Below, in pieces: positions 10,514 through 23,500 of a stretch of DNA of 64,000 nucleotides (the stretch's first letter is position 1; every line of letters starts with the position of its first letter). Made by a program: the position numbers and the translations under genes. Origin of the DNA: Axinella damicornis (Eukaryota > Porifera > Demospongiae > Axinellida > Axinellidae); assembly GCA_963931865.1 (NCBI GenBank), contig OZ007517.1, positions 8,296,676 to 8,360,675 on the forward strand, given 5' to 3'. The notes under the pieces are model-generated. The model had not been told where the DNA came from. It saw nothing but the letters and a program-made list of their open reading frames with translations, and searched no databases.

Positions 10514-10594
10514 GGGGGGGGGGGGGGGGGGGGGGGGGGGGGAAGAGAACCGAGGGCCTGGGTGTTTGGGGGGGGGGGGGGGGGGGGGGGGGGG
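10514..10594 (+). repeat. Pair of poly(G) tracts
   Basis: Runs of 29 G (10514-10542) and 27 G (10568-10594) are separated by 25 bases. The second is followed by sequence matching that after the G run at 38230, so that tract is at least as old as the segment duplication. Confidence 0.95.
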
Positions 10595-11330
10595 TGACCC
10601 AGCAGCAAATAAGTCTGGAATTTAAAGCATTCAAATCTAGCCAAATGAACGATGAATTGAATCAGAAACTCCTGAAATGACTACGGGCCCATCCCTCCTA
10701 TGTCCACCTCATGTCATGTGATGAATACTCCCATTTTGCTCTGCTCTCCGCTTCTGGTTATTATGGTCAAGGTGAGCAGAAGAATAAGAAATGGTAGGCC
10801 TGGGAACAAGGCTAGCAGTCAAGTAGGCACTGTTTACACCTGAACATTCCCTTTCACCTTGTGTGTTTTGCAATCAGCCCTAAAGGATGTACAAACAAGA
10901 ATGACAATCTTAAGTTGCATGACTGCAGACCAAGTGTAACGGCCAATGTATAAATCACTTTGAGTTAGCAGACAAAAACACCAGAGAAGTTTAAATGTTT
11001 GAGTACTCAGGGTATAGGTGCATGATCGATATCACACCATCATCATAACCATCATCCACAAACACTTTCCTTTAATAATTGTGCCGGTTGCCCTGTACCA
11101 GGAGTGCAGTTATGTACCACTTGGTGTTGTTTACATTCTGTGGATGCGTTATTTCCCAACTGGGACTGTTGTTGCGTGATAGTGGTAGGAAATATGGCTT
11201 CTCATGTAAAAATATTTTCTTTCCGTTCTTGCACCATGGTTCCAGGTATAGCATATTGCCTGATATTGGATGTGTGCTATCACATAGTAGCTACTTAGGT
11301 TCTGCTGAGCTGTTTGGCACTTTCTAGACA

Positions 11331-11858
11331 ATCATATTATTATTACGGTACCAAAATGCGTATTCTTGATCCTTTTTGACCACGGTGAAACTATGTGGAA
11401 TTTCTACCTGGGCCGTACCATTGTAGACACCAGGGTTGATTCAACCAAATTTGGTTTCCTCAGTTGCAGTTTAGCATCTGATTCACCCCCTGGCCTTCAT
11501 CAATCTCCTGCCTATACTATATATATACTGCATGTCACAGCCACTTATAAAGTCCCCTTGCATTAGTTTATCATTGACACAAGTATGAATAGCTTTATAG
11601 CTTTTGCCACACAAAGCGCAACTACATACGTACCATTAGCTACCCAATAGCTGGTATGTACATGAATATTTACACATGAATATTTGCCTAACCAATAACC
11701 TCATCATGTGAATATTGCACCCAGATGGTCCCAACATGAATGTTAGTATACTCTACATGGGTATATCCAACAAAGTAAGTGCAGTTGTGTTTGTGTGCAG
11801 TTGCAGGATTATTGTACAGTGTGCAACCCACAGATTTGCGACTAAGGCAACCCAGGCC
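11331..11858. other. Intergenic, nothing recognised
   Basis: AT-rich intergenic sequence between the paralogous segment and the large palindrome. No gene or repeat was identified. Confidence 0.4.
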
Positions 11859-12472
11859 TGCGGTGGCCCTGGAGGTCGCGTCTAATGCATAGGGCCTATG
11901 GCCTAATGACGTATACCCAATACGCAATACCTAATACACGATAGACTTAATAGCTGATACCGGCAATACGCAATAGCCCTAACACCTACGACCTAACGTG
12001 CAATACCCAATACGCGACAGACTTAATACCTGATACCCGATACACAATATGCCTAATACCTACGACTAACGCCGCAATACCCAAAACGCGATTGACCGTA
12101 CCTAATACCCAACACGGAATAGCCCTAATAAGTTCGCACACAGCGCTGATCGATGCCCAGGATATGATGTAATCGCAAGAATGAACCCTGACCTAGTACC
12201 TTGCAATGGACGCCAACTTCGATCGATGACCTCCACCTGTTACATCATATCCTGGGCATCGATCAGCGCTGCGTGCGAACTTAGTGAGCCCCAATTGCGG
12301 GTCATTGCGACATTAGGGCTATTCCGTGTTGGATATTAGGTATTATGTTTTGGGTTTTGCGGCGTTAGTCGTAGGTATCAGGTATTAAGTCTGTCGCGTA
12401 TTGGGTATTGCACGTTAGGTCATAGGTGTTAGGGCTATTGCGTATTGGGTATCAGCTATTAAGTCTATCGTG

Positions 12473-12574
12473 TATCACAGAGTCGGTAGACTCTGTATGT
12501 AGGGATACGACGTACACGCAATATATCACAGAGTCGGTAGACTCTGTATGTAGGGATACGACGTACACGCAATA
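12473..12574 (+). repeat. 51-bp tandem duplication
   Basis: Two identical adjacent 51-bp units starting tatcacagagtcggtagact. A diverged relative of this unit is near 4348. Confidence 0.9.
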
Positions 12575-13332
12575 TATGCTAATACAAAAGAATCTCTCCA
12601 AATCTCAGAAACGGTACACTTATAAGCCTTTATAACCACATACCGTTCATCTTCGAGTGTTTTCATGACCAACAAGACTCCTCGCGTCGCGAAAAACCGT
12701 CGCGAAAGTACCCCACCAGGTACTCGCAAAACGGGCAAATTGTTTTTCTTTCTTCTTCTTCTTTCTTCTTTCTTTCAGACGGGCTAGCTCAACGTCGCCT
12801 CAATCCCTCATGATGGTTTTCGCACGAAACAGCAGCATTTCACACCGAGTAGTGCACCAGCCCATCGCTTTTTGGCAACCTCCAGGTCTTCACCAGGCGG
12901 CTACAGCTGCCCACTCAACAACTATGGCTTCATTTGTCACGCCATTTTCATGTTTGTACGCATGCGCACTTAAACGATCACTTAGCAACGATACGTAATT
13001 ATTATTCAAGATCGCTGAATTAGAAGTGCCTTGCGCTGTTGTGTTACCGTAACTAGACTGAGGTAAATTCTCTGTGCTATATATGTTACTAGACTGTGTT
13101 CTGTGAGAGGGGTGAATGCCTATCTAAAGATTCAACAATGTGTCACTACTACTATCTGGTATAGCTATTTTACCTACATGTATACTACTTCAGCTCAGGG
13201 AGCACTGGCTTAGTATCCATCCAGAAAAGGGTTGGCTTTTGAGATGCTTGGGTCTGATTCTTCAGCCATTGCTGGCAGTGTAAATGCCAGAGTCCAGTAT
13301 GCATGCGCCTGCTGCTAAAAAAAAATGACATA

Positions 13333-13607
13333 AACAAGTAATAAAAAACATTTAAAATGTAACAGGATGTAGGGATACCAGAACCGCAAAAAGTAAGGAA
13401 ACAAGGTAGGGATGATCACACAAAACAGTGAAGTATACAATCCCCCTACATATCTTTTTTCATTATACACATATTATGGAAAAAGATCTCTGTAGGGGGT
13501 TGTATACTTCACTGTTTTGTGTGATCATCCCTACCTTGTTTCCTTACTTTTTGCGGTTCTGGTATCCCTACATCCTGTTACATTTTAAATGTTTTTTATT
13601 ACTTGTT
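13333..13607. mobile_element. 275-bp hairpin element (TGTAGGGAT family)
   Basis: Arms of about 130 bp are nearly perfect inverted copies, beginning aacaagtaataaaaaacatt and ending with its exact reverse complement. The loop is only a few bases. Arms include atgtagggataccagaaccg. Diverged relatives sit in gene A and gene B introns (4360-4570, 32620-32835). The element is nested inside the larger palindrome. Confidence 0.9.
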
Positions 13608-13683
13608 AGGTATTGTGTATTGGGTATACGTCATTAGGCCACAGGCCCTATGCATTACGGACGCGACCTCCAGGGCCATCGCA

Positions 13684-16600
13684 CAACCCTACCTAGGTTA
13701 AAGCAACCCAACATCTATTACGGGATACATATTTGAGTATGTAATTAATGTGCACTGTTACAATATGTCTCTGACCCAGAGTGGTCCTACCCCTCTGCAC
13801 TTTTTCCCTTCTGCTAGCCACTCTCTGACCCAGTCGCAGACTTGTCAGACTTGGGCCATGGGCGGGATAAAAATGCAAGTGCTTACTTGGCCTGAAAGCA
13901 GCAACTTGCCGAGTCACACTAGTCGGATGATGAATCCGTGGTGGTGTGGTGCTTTTGATGCAGCATGTTGTTTGGGTTGAGTACCAGTGGGGAATGGATA
14001 TGGGATGCATACATAGGGTTGTAGGTATATGGGATGAATACGACTGCAGATTTACCAACAAGATTAATTTCCACCCTTGCTGATTCTGTTGGTGACTCTT
14101 GACATGGCCTATAGCTAGCCTCAGGCTGACGAACGGCCTGGAAATCTACACATAGGACCACAGTTGGAGGCACAGTTGATGATTAGTTAATTGTAAGGAA
14201 ATATCACTGCACATGCAATTACCTGGAAGGGTAGTTGTGTGAAGTTTGGGAAGTAAAACCCATTATCTGGACCAGCCGTTAGGCTGAAGGGACTTAAATG
14301 AAATATTAACTTTAACTTAGCCTCAGGCTGACAAATGGCCTGGAAAGCTACATAGTCAAATTAAGTTCTCCACTAATGGCCCTATAGTTAACTCACTTTG
14401 TACGGCATAAAAATATTTTAATGGAATGAGTGTGGTTAGATATCGAGTCAAGAATCAGCACTGCTTGAAATGGGAGGCCCATCCTCTTTCCAAACTTTAC
14501 ACAACTGCCCTCCAGTCATGCAGTGTGGATTCTTGACTCTAACCACACCCATTCAATTTCATGCTTTGCGAAGCGAGTCACTAGCCAAGAACTTTGACTG
14601 TTGAAAGTAGTCCAGTAGTCAAATTGAGGGAGAACAATATGACTGAGAGGGGCTGGCAGTGCTGGAAGAGCCAATATTAATTTTCCGATGAGAAGTTTCT
14701 ATGCAAGCCTGTCGTCTGGTTCCTGAATGTGGCTAGCTACCATGCTGGGCCACATGGGGCCACAACAAAGAAACCTATAGACCACAATTGTACCATAACT
14801 GGCCAACAACCTGGTTGACTGTACCGCAGACTGCCAGCAACCTATACTACGTAGTTGGGGCAATATGGATATGTCTACCGTTCACCTAACTCTCAAATCT
14901 GAAGTACTTTTTGATATCTGCAACCCCATGCATCCCATATGGATGCATGCCAGGGGACTCCAAACAGTGGGATTCAGTGGTTAATACACTCCAAACTCTG
15001 TTCTGTAGGCTCCCTTATATGGTTTGTTTTCTAACGTTTGTGTTGCTTGCTACTGTATACTTAGTGTCACTTGTTTTTCCCCTTGTGTGTTTTGTTCCTC
15101 TGTGATCAGTTTTTGTTTTCTAGGCAATGTTTATTTAGCCTGATGGCTAGCTAGCCACTTTGTGTGCATGTATACATAGGGAGAGGAAAGGGTAAGCCAC
15201 TGTTCGGAGGACTGTGCTCGATTTGGAATGAGCATGCTGACTTTATTGGAGCTGCCTTCAGAATAGTTCAATTTGAATACTTGGCGAAATGCAAGCTTTT
15301 GCAAGCTACTGGAAGCTTTTGCCATGTATCAAGCATTCAGATGTGCAGGACTACCTATAGTCAGTATAATTATGTAAAAGCCACAAAGTTAGGACCCAAG
15401 GGAAGTAGAGCTCTTGTACTTTCATTGCCAGCCATGCCTCAATCTAACACTCCACAAAATGCTGTTCACTGCCATCTACATGTACGTGCACATCAATTAC
15501 TGTCATCTTTGTTTAAACGACTAAATAGACGTCAAGAACAATTTAACAACAACAACAATAGCCAAAAAGAGGACAAAACAAACAACAACTAAAAAAGAAC
15601 AATGTGTTCAATGAACTAGGAAGGATTAAATATGTAGTTTAAATAATTGGATAATTAGAGCAAGTATAATTGTATGTATGTATATATGTCCGTACTATAG
15701 GAATGCAATATTATTGTGCCCCCATGATGCAGTCCACTATATCTCAAGTTGCTTCTGTGGGCAACTGGAAAGGCAGGGAACGTGAAACGGGCCTGGAGCG
15801 GGAACGGAAATGGAATGCTGGCATTTGCTGTCTGTATACAGCTATTTTGGTCAGGTCAGTGACCTCAAAAACAGTCAGCTTAGGATTTGTGTCGTTCCCG
15901 CTCCCATTCCTGTTTCCGTTCCCGCTCCCGTCCCATTTCCCGTTCCCTGCTTTTCCAGCTGCCAAAAAGAATTAGGTGTAATAAACGTCACAAACGTATT
16001 TTGTTCATTGTTTGCTGAAGTCTCTAAATGCATGCTTGAAGTGTAATTTTGGGATAGACTGGCTGATAAACGGGCCTAAGTGCTCACTTTGTGCATGTGC
16101 ACGCTGAGTAATTGGATGAGCATGAGCGAGCCCCACACTTGTCGTAGTCAAGCGGTGGTGGTGTTGATTGTGTTGATTGTCTACACCATAAGTCTGGTGC
16201 ATGCAATTTGACATGAAACGAAGCATTAAAATAATGCTGGTTCCGTGCAAAACAGTCGCAGGAATGTGGCTAACAAGATATGAAACCTGCAGAAGACAGC
16301 AGCGATCGAAGAACAACCATATGGAAAATGGTCGGGCAAAAGCCAAAACACTATAGCACTGTAACACTATCGGCACAACAAAAACATACCGTTGATCTGT
16401 ATTGTAGTGATCAGAATGAGTAATGCTAGAAACAGGGTGTGGTCAAGTTGGATAAAATTAATTAGAAACAAGATGCAGTTTTTTCTCAGCCTCTCAAGTG
16501 GATCTCTGGTCTGTGAACTATGTATGTAGATGCTAGTATTTTCTGAATTCTGACACTTCTATTGTGAACTAAGCCTTCAACAAGGTCTTCACTGCTCAAA

Positions 16601-17040
16601 CTGCTGGTTTTGTGTGCTCCGCAGACAGACAGACACAAACCGATCACAACCCTGCTGCATGCATGCACTTGAGGTAAAATTATGGCATTTGAATAGCTGC
16701 AGCCATGGCATAGTGAAATCTCTGGGATTGGTTTGTTCAGATAAATCCTTTGATACGTAGCTACGTACATTGTGCACTTACTTGTATGAGTTTGAAGTAT
16801 AATTATGTTGACATTCAGAGGGTTCTATAATTCCAACCTGAAACTTCATCAAAAACTGCCGACGTTTAACCTACTACCAAGTACGTATCAAGCGCCCACC
16901 ACGTATCAAGCGCCCACCCCCCTCTTCACATGCATGAAAGTTACTGAACAGGGTTCACAAGCAGTGTAGTAAGGGGCCACCCAGTCTTGAGCAGCGTTCG
17001 TAATCTTTGGGTAAGGTTGTGCATTCAAAAAGGCCAATTT
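13684..17040. other. Intergenic upstream of gene B
   Basis: No supported gene. An inverted repeat lies at 15756-15962. The sequence at 16020-16115 resembles 42419-42520 upstream of gene C (both contain gatagactg, ctgataaac and ctttgtg), in line with the 28-kb array period. A stretch at 16486-16630 is repeated in opposite orientation around 24400-24530. Short open frames here have no recognisable features. Confidence 0.5.
15756..15962. repeat. GGAACG/CGTTCC inverted repeat
   Basis: The left arm (about 15756-15815, words gggaacg and gcgggaacggaaatgg) is complementary to the right arm (about 15893-15962, words cgttcccgctcccattcc and cgttccctg). The loop is about 80 bases. Confidence 0.7.
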
Positions 17041-17479
17041 GCAGTGAAGTATGAACTACGGCGTGCTTTCTCTGTTGAGCGTTTCTTCTCAAGGACTTCG
17101 CAAAGACGCGCGACCAATTTCCTTACGTGAAAAATGGACTTATATATTCATAGCCGGTCACAGCTTACCGCAGTGCTTGTTAGCACTGAATGGGTGGGCG
17201 GATACTACATGCCTAATTAGTCTGAGTACGTATCTAGCGCCACCCCCTTGTTCAGCAGTGATCTTATGTCCACAAGCCATGGACGCTTAATACGTGTATT
17301 CAACCAAAAGAATCTCTAAAGTATAGTCGGGCCAAACAGTCCAATTCATGATTGGGTTTCGCATGACCGACAGCGGCCCCATAACTATAAAGGCATCTGT
17401 TATGAAGTTTGGATGTGTATGTATAACTCCAGCGTTGTCTTCTTCTTTCTGTGTAGGATTGTGAGATCTTGCAGTCAGT
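17041..17479 (+). promoter_or_regulatory. Probable promoter and 5' UTR region of gene B
   Basis: This block before the start codon is shared with the one before gene C. The last 90 bases match well, with ggcatctgt, atgaagtttggatgtgta and ggattgtgagatcttgcagt in both. A pyrimidine tract ending gtgtag at 17456 looks like a splice acceptor, so the first coding exon may begin at 17457 after a 5' UTR intron. I see no convincing TATA box. No direct evidence of the transcription start. Confidence 0.4.
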
Positions 17480-17555
17480 ATGGAGGCTGTGCGGCTGCTG
17501 ACTGCAGCAGTGTTGGTGTGGAGTTGCTGGATCCCACTATTCACAAATGCACAAG
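17480..17555 (+). CDS. Gene B exon 1: start codon and signal peptide
   Basis: ATG at 17480, then MEAVRLLTAAVLVWSCWIPL and a polar end TNAQ, a clear signal peptide. Donor GTAATT follows in phase 1. Gene C 45865-45940 encodes nearly the same peptide with the same exon length, which supports both starts. Cleavage probably lies near NA-Q. Confidence 0.85.
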
Positions 17556-20500
17556 GTAATTTTGGCACAGAATTGTAGAGTGTGGAGGTGAGTTTCTTTG
17601 ACCTAGATGACTGTAGCTATCCGGTAGAGTCTATACAGAAGAGCGTCAAGCAAATTATTATGCTGTGTCAACCCATACTGTGTGTTTATGTCTATGAAAT
17701 TTGTCACCCCCAGTACGTATGTATCACTTCAAAATTGGGATCACCATAGCAACATAAACAAATGTTACACCTGTGATTAATTTTGCGCTACGTATTTATG
17801 ATGAATGGAAAAATGCCAGAGTAGTTTCCGAAGTACAGTCGGCCAGATCTTTGTCACCAGCAAATATTCTGTCGCTAGAACCTTAAGCTTCAGTATGCCT
17901 GAAAATGCTAGTTTCTACTGCCCTCAGGCTCGTAATCATAATGATTGAGAGATGAAACTGCAACTACATTGTTTCTTCCATCGTTTCAGTGCAATGAGAC
18001 CAGCTCGTCCTACCGAATACCGGTCTTCATCTCACACGAGACTGGTGGATGCTGATTTGTGCAAACTTGACCAGTCAAAAGTGTGGGTTGGGTGCTCTTT
18101 TGTGACACTAGTGCGACGAATGATAATGCGTTGATGGATGCAACGATATTACAGCATACGTAGTATCCGCAACTTTCCAAATTACAGTTCCTGGGGCACA
18201 AAGGGTGGGTTAGGGGTCGGAGGTTGGAATGTTAGCCCAATGGGTGAAATGAGCACAAAGGGCGGGTCAGGGGGAGGTGGGAAGGTTCACCCAGATGGTG
18301 AAAGCTAGCATGGCCGTGTCTGGGCTTGGATGTGAAAAGTACTCAATCAGAGCCGGGTGGTCCATTTCTCTTGTTCTATGCATAAATGGACCTAGACAAA
18401 AAATTCCCTTACCTTAATTGTTCAGTAATTATCTAGATAGCTAGCTAGATCTGAGTGGGTGTGGTAAGAGTCACATGAGTATATACTTGGGATGGCTGAG
18501 TGCAGCCCTATTGGAGCATATAACGTAAAACACTTGCGGAATTGTGAATGAGCACTGTAGTAGTTAGTATTGAACATTGTAAGCATAGTCAAGAACAGCA
18601 AAATGAAACCGATAATCACTTTTGAGGTGGCATCTCAATGCAATTTGAAACATTTTAAGAGTGAGGAGCAAGTTGCTATTCCTGCATATAATCCTTGCTT
18701 CCTGCGTTGCTCAGCAACAAAGACTTTATGGCAGATCTAATGACGAATATTGAGCTATGATGTAATGCCTAAAAGTATGGACGTACGGTTGTTCAAGGCG
18801 TCTCTATGTCTTGGCACTCTGGTGCCGAGACAAAAAGCTATAGACACTAATTAAGTCACTATTGCAATTTTTTCATGCTTCCAATTCAGTTATGAGTGAC
18901 AACACCGTCGCATAGTAGTACCAGGTGTCATGAATTGGAAGCAGTTTGTTACATGCATGTGATTATCTATTTTTAATTGCAGGTATTCAGTTAACTCCTA
19001 TGAATGGTGTGACTCGTACATATACCAACAACAGCATTGTGAACAGGATGGACATTGGAACTGGTAGTGCAGCTCTGCTCTGCACAACTACCTACTCACT
19101 CTGCTGTTCACATGTAAACCGTGACACTCAGTGGTTCTTTCCCAATGGAAGTCAAGTCGTGAATGATGGTGGTCTTCCATACTACAGAACTAGGAGTACT
19201 AATCCTCGGTCGGTGAGGCTGAACCGCTACCCTGAGGGTACAACAACAGGGATCTTCCGCTGTGACATACTTGATGCCAATGGAGTACTACAGAGCATGT
19301 TTGTGGGGATATATGGTGAGTCCTGTACACTGATCGAGTGAGCGGTTGATTATATTTGCAAGGAGAAATCTAGCTAGATAGCCCCAACAATGCTCATACG
19401 TATGTCCAGGCAATTAAGGTGGCATAATTTCCTAGCTGTGCACTAGTGTGGGGCTCTCTTAGGCTGAACCCCCATTAGGCAAGGTTCATGCACTATGAAG
19501 TTCAAGAAGTAAACAGAGGCCATTGCATTTATTTATTTCATTGTTCATTTTGGGGTGGCGGATATTCTAGGGTGGCAATTATTGGTGGGCGGCACTTATT
19601 ACATAATCCTTGCACCACAGTGTACCGTATTTCTGCGAATAGACTCCGTGGTGTTTATTTATTTTGTAGTTCATGTTGCTGCGGCGACCATTCGAGGGCA
19701 GTGTTTATTACTTTGGCAGTAGACTATGACCACGCCGCGTACACAGCATCCCCAGCTAGCTCCCCGTCAAAGTGTGTCAACAAGCTGGTGAGAAGGTATG
19801 GCTCTTGCAAAAGCCGGTCAAGAAACAAACAAAACAACAGCTCACAGTTGGGCAAGATTCGGCAAGTGCCTGTCTGTGGCTAGAGCACAGCTACATTTTT
19901 TATTAGCCGTCGCTTTGCAACAAAGTGATACACACAGGCACGGGGCCACAGTTACCAAATTGCTAGACGCAATCCCCTTTTTGCCTTGACCTGTGAACCA
20001 ACAATCTACCATGACGTCATAATGACGTGTGCGTAGTATACAGAGGTATTATGGTTCATTGAGAAGATATACGGAGGTGCACGAGTAATGGACACGTGCA
20101 GTGAAGGTTGACGAGTGCGTTGACGATCCAAGGCCGTGGAAGAAGTGCGTCCTCCTACCAAGAAGCTCTGCAGTTGTGGTATGGGGCAGATCTCTCATCA
20201 CTGAGCGTATATCACGTCAGAAAACACTTGACTGGGTCGAATCACTTGAAGGTACAGGCAGCGAGTGGGCTGCAGGCACTTGTTTCAGATTAATATCTGC
20301 TCTATGTAGTTCCTGAGCTTTAGAGTATATAGTTGTACCAATTCCACCAATCACATTACTCACTGCGAGGTACCAGTAGAAAACCTCATACGGGGTTTTC
20401 TATTGAGCCCCCAGGATACACAATATTGTTTACTGAACTTTTGAATCCATGGCAAATATATATAGCTGCTTTAGAAATATAGACCGTGCACATTTTCTGT

Positions 20501-23500
20501 GTACGTTTTTGTTAACGGCCACATCAGTACATGAGCTAGAGCTCGAAAGATATGCGGCGCTGGTGGGGTGGAGCCAAGTTGAGGGCGGAGCCATATGACT
20601 GCTTGTGCGCGCAAGTCACTCACTCGCCTTGTATGTCAGCACTAGTATCTGCCTCGTAGCCAGTCTGTTGTTTCGCCGAAAAGGACCTCCAACTCGTAGT
20701 ATCAGAGTACTATCCAACCCGACCATGACAGCACAGGAACCGTACACCAGCACAGGTACTGTTAGTCGACTACAGAGAAATGACTCTGGTACCTACACTT
20801 GTAATGCTGTTGCCAGCCCTACTGTATCATCTGCCTTCATTGTTGCAAGTACAAATGGCACTGATATGCTGAACATCATGGTAGTAGGTAAGACTCTCCT
20901 GCTGTTGATGTCGTGATATTGTTCTGAATGAGGTGGCCCTGGTGCTCTTTCATAATTTCTTTATCCTCAATTTCTTCTCTAGATCTTCTACACACTTTAA
21001 CCATCTCAGAGTCTGGAACAGGAATAGCTGGAGACCCATTCAATCTGACCTGCACTGTTGATGTTAGCAGGCGTCCAGTTGTACAGTGGATACACTCCAA
21101 TGGTACTAATGTCACCAGCGTTGGTGGCATCTCTGTGGGCCTCCCAATGAGAGCAGGCAACATCACAAACCTGACCCTCACATTCGACCCTCTCCTCACC
21201 TCCCACGGAGGACCGTACACCTGCCAGTCGGTGGTGGATGAGGCTTCATCAACACGAAATTCTACCAGAAACATCACTGTACAATGTGAGTTAGTGGACC
21301 TCGTGCATGCACTGCATGTTTCCACCATTTCCCCATGTATGGGCATGCTGGATGGCTTAGTGCCTCAGCCGGTGTCAACAGTCATTATGATCAATCATTT
21401 TGATGTGTATAATAAAGCTGATCAAGGGCTGTGTGAAGGGCGCCCAGCTTTTGGTTCTGCAGGTATGTTAGCAAACACAACTAGGATACTTACATCACAT
21501 GAATTGAATTCGGGGCAGCCGACCATAACTCGATATCAGGACTAGACACATTTCCAGCAGCCATTTCTGCCAGAGCACGGGCTCCAACAATGCATTGAAT
21601 TTGCTCATTCCCAGACTGAAATGGTCTGGGGACAAGAACAGAAGTCAAACTTGTCAGCACCATAGAACAGTTCAAGAAACCGCAAACTGGTTGTACCACT
21701 TGGTGTTCGAGAGTTTTACTGCTAGCAATGACTGTCATGTGTTCCTCAAAGTTATCATCAGATTCTCATGGACGAATTTGCACCGAAACGAAGTCAAGCT
21801 GGTTATGCAATGGACTACAGCAGGCTAACCTTGCGTACTCGGTGTTAGCTATTATCTACGGTGGCAGGTGTATAGTGCCGTTCCACAATTTCCTGTGTTG
21901 TGGCTTTCAGAAATGACGAGCGCAACTTTCTGTGAGTCCAGTCCCACAGTCCAGTCCCGAGTCCAGTCCACTGAATACAGACGGCCTTCTTTGTTAAAGT
22001 AAAAGCGGGCTGAACTTCACCTTTCATTCGGCCAATTTGCTTTGTCAGTCAAACCAAATGAACTGAAATGAAGTGAACTGAACAGTCTGGTTGTAAGCTA
22101 CTGAGCCAGGTTGTACGCTGTTCATCCTGCTTTCAAATCGTTTGTTCTTCCTTTGAACTGCTTGGCCAGCTTATTAACCATTTAACTGTTGGCAACCTTC
22201 TTTTGGCCAGCTTATAAAGTGTTAGGGCTAGTTTTCAAACTGGTCAAGTTTACAATCAGTTTGTAACATACATAGCTTGGAATGAGTGTTATAAGACAGT
22301 AACCATCCTTTTCCTCTCATTTTACAGTTCCATCACCAACTGTGTCTGTCACTACTGAACCCCCCTCATATATTGGAACTAACACAACCCTCAGCTGTAG
22401 CATAACACTGAATCATGATGTGGTGGACACAACGGTGAATATCGGTCGGGTAGTTGTAACCTGGATGGGACCACAAGGACGCTTATCCTCTAGTGGCACT
22501 ATTGCCATCTCAGAGGCCACTGTTTCCAGCAATGTGTATGAATCCACTCTGACATTAAGCCCACTAATGAACACAACCGCTGGCAGTTATACATGTGAGG
22601 CCATCATGATTCCAGTCCCAGATCAGTTTCTCCTCACGAGCACAACTGGCCATGGCATTCAGACTATCTCTGTAGAAGGTAAAGTTAATGTGTTGCATTT
22701 TCTGTGTATACGTAAGCAGTTCCTTTGTCTTCGGGTGCAGTAAGAGATAACAAACCTCACAAGACATACGGACTGTGTAATTAATTTTTTCATTGCCCAG
22801 CAGTAGCTAATAGTTATCTAGCCTTGTTCCCAGGCTCCTCCCCAGCTTTTCGTCGCATACAGTATGCGACAGAAAGCTGGGGAGAGCCTGGGAACGAGGC
22901 TAATCAAATATACAATGCATGATTGCCACACCTAAATCAACTGATGTATATTATAATTTTGTTTGTGTCATGAACTTGGCTTCCTTCCTAGGTCTTCCAC
23001 CCCCTGAGGTTAACATTCCAAGTACAGGAACTCCTACTGCAGGAGAAGTGTTTGCCCTGACATGCAGTGTGACTGTCGTTGCGAATGTGTACTCTCCACC
23101 TGCCATTGAGTGGCAATATTCCAATGGCAGCCTCATCACCACAGGAGGAAATATTGAGCTAGTGGGACCATTAGTTTGTGGAAGGATATCTAACCTCACT
23201 CTGAAATTTAACCGAACACGTACATCGGATCATGGACAGTACAACTGCCAAGCGAACATTACCATCCCACTAGCAGACATCTCAAACCTAATGAATACCT
23301 CAACAGTGACTGTCAGTGTACAAGGTCAGTGTATCCATCATGTACGTTTTGTTTGATCTTGTTTCAATTTGTGTATATCTCTGCACACAGTTCCTCCTCC
23401 ACAGATTACTATTTCTGGGTCCCCAGTGAATGACTCTTTCTTTGCTGGTATCCTGTTTAACCTGACGTGCTACATCCAGTTGGATCCAGCAGTTGACACC

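Larger units (their letters stand above)
9050..11330. repeat. Intergenic segment paralogous to 37190-39920
   Basis: Scattered stretches match the flank of gene B in the same order. Examples are cgaaagtcgctataacgagc (9104), gttgtgtacaagttgcagg (about 9390), gcattcaaatctagccaaa (10628), ggagtgcagttatg (11100) and tttcccaactgggactg (11151). Indels and separate transposon insertions interrupt both copies. There is no gene. It holds three poly(G) tracts and TAGCC-type element ends near 9690-9885 and 10490-10815. Confidence 0.7.
11859..13683. mobile_element. 1.8-kb nested palindrome built from foldback elements
   Basis: The left arm (11859 to about 12172) is the reverse complement of a right arm that is itself split into 12239-12475 and 13612-13683. 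The innermost arms, 12130-12172 and 12239-12280, share tgatcgatgcccaggatatg in opposite orientation around a 66-bp loop. The arms are largely short AATACC/TAATAC-like units. The right arm is interrupted at 12476-13611 by further elements, including another long hairpin (13333-13607). No protein is encoded. Confidence 0.85.

Noticed and set aside
10406..10680. Gly-rich and Pro-rich frames across poly(G)
   Set aside because: Homopolymer translations without any other coding evidence.
12130..12280. Inverted repeats considered as a CRISPR array
   Set aside because: There are no regularly spaced direct repeats with unique spacers. The structure is a single palindrome in an animal genome.
15164..15592. 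142-codon + strand frame upstream of gene B
   Set aside because: No recognisable motif, low-complexity Asn end and no splice or paralog support, so I did not call it a gene.
20876..21346. 156-codon minus-strand frame opposite an Ig exon
   Set aside because: It is the antisense shadow of exon 20983-21285, which has clear Ig motifs and splice signals on the + strand. The same applies to minus frames over the other Ig and FN3 exons.
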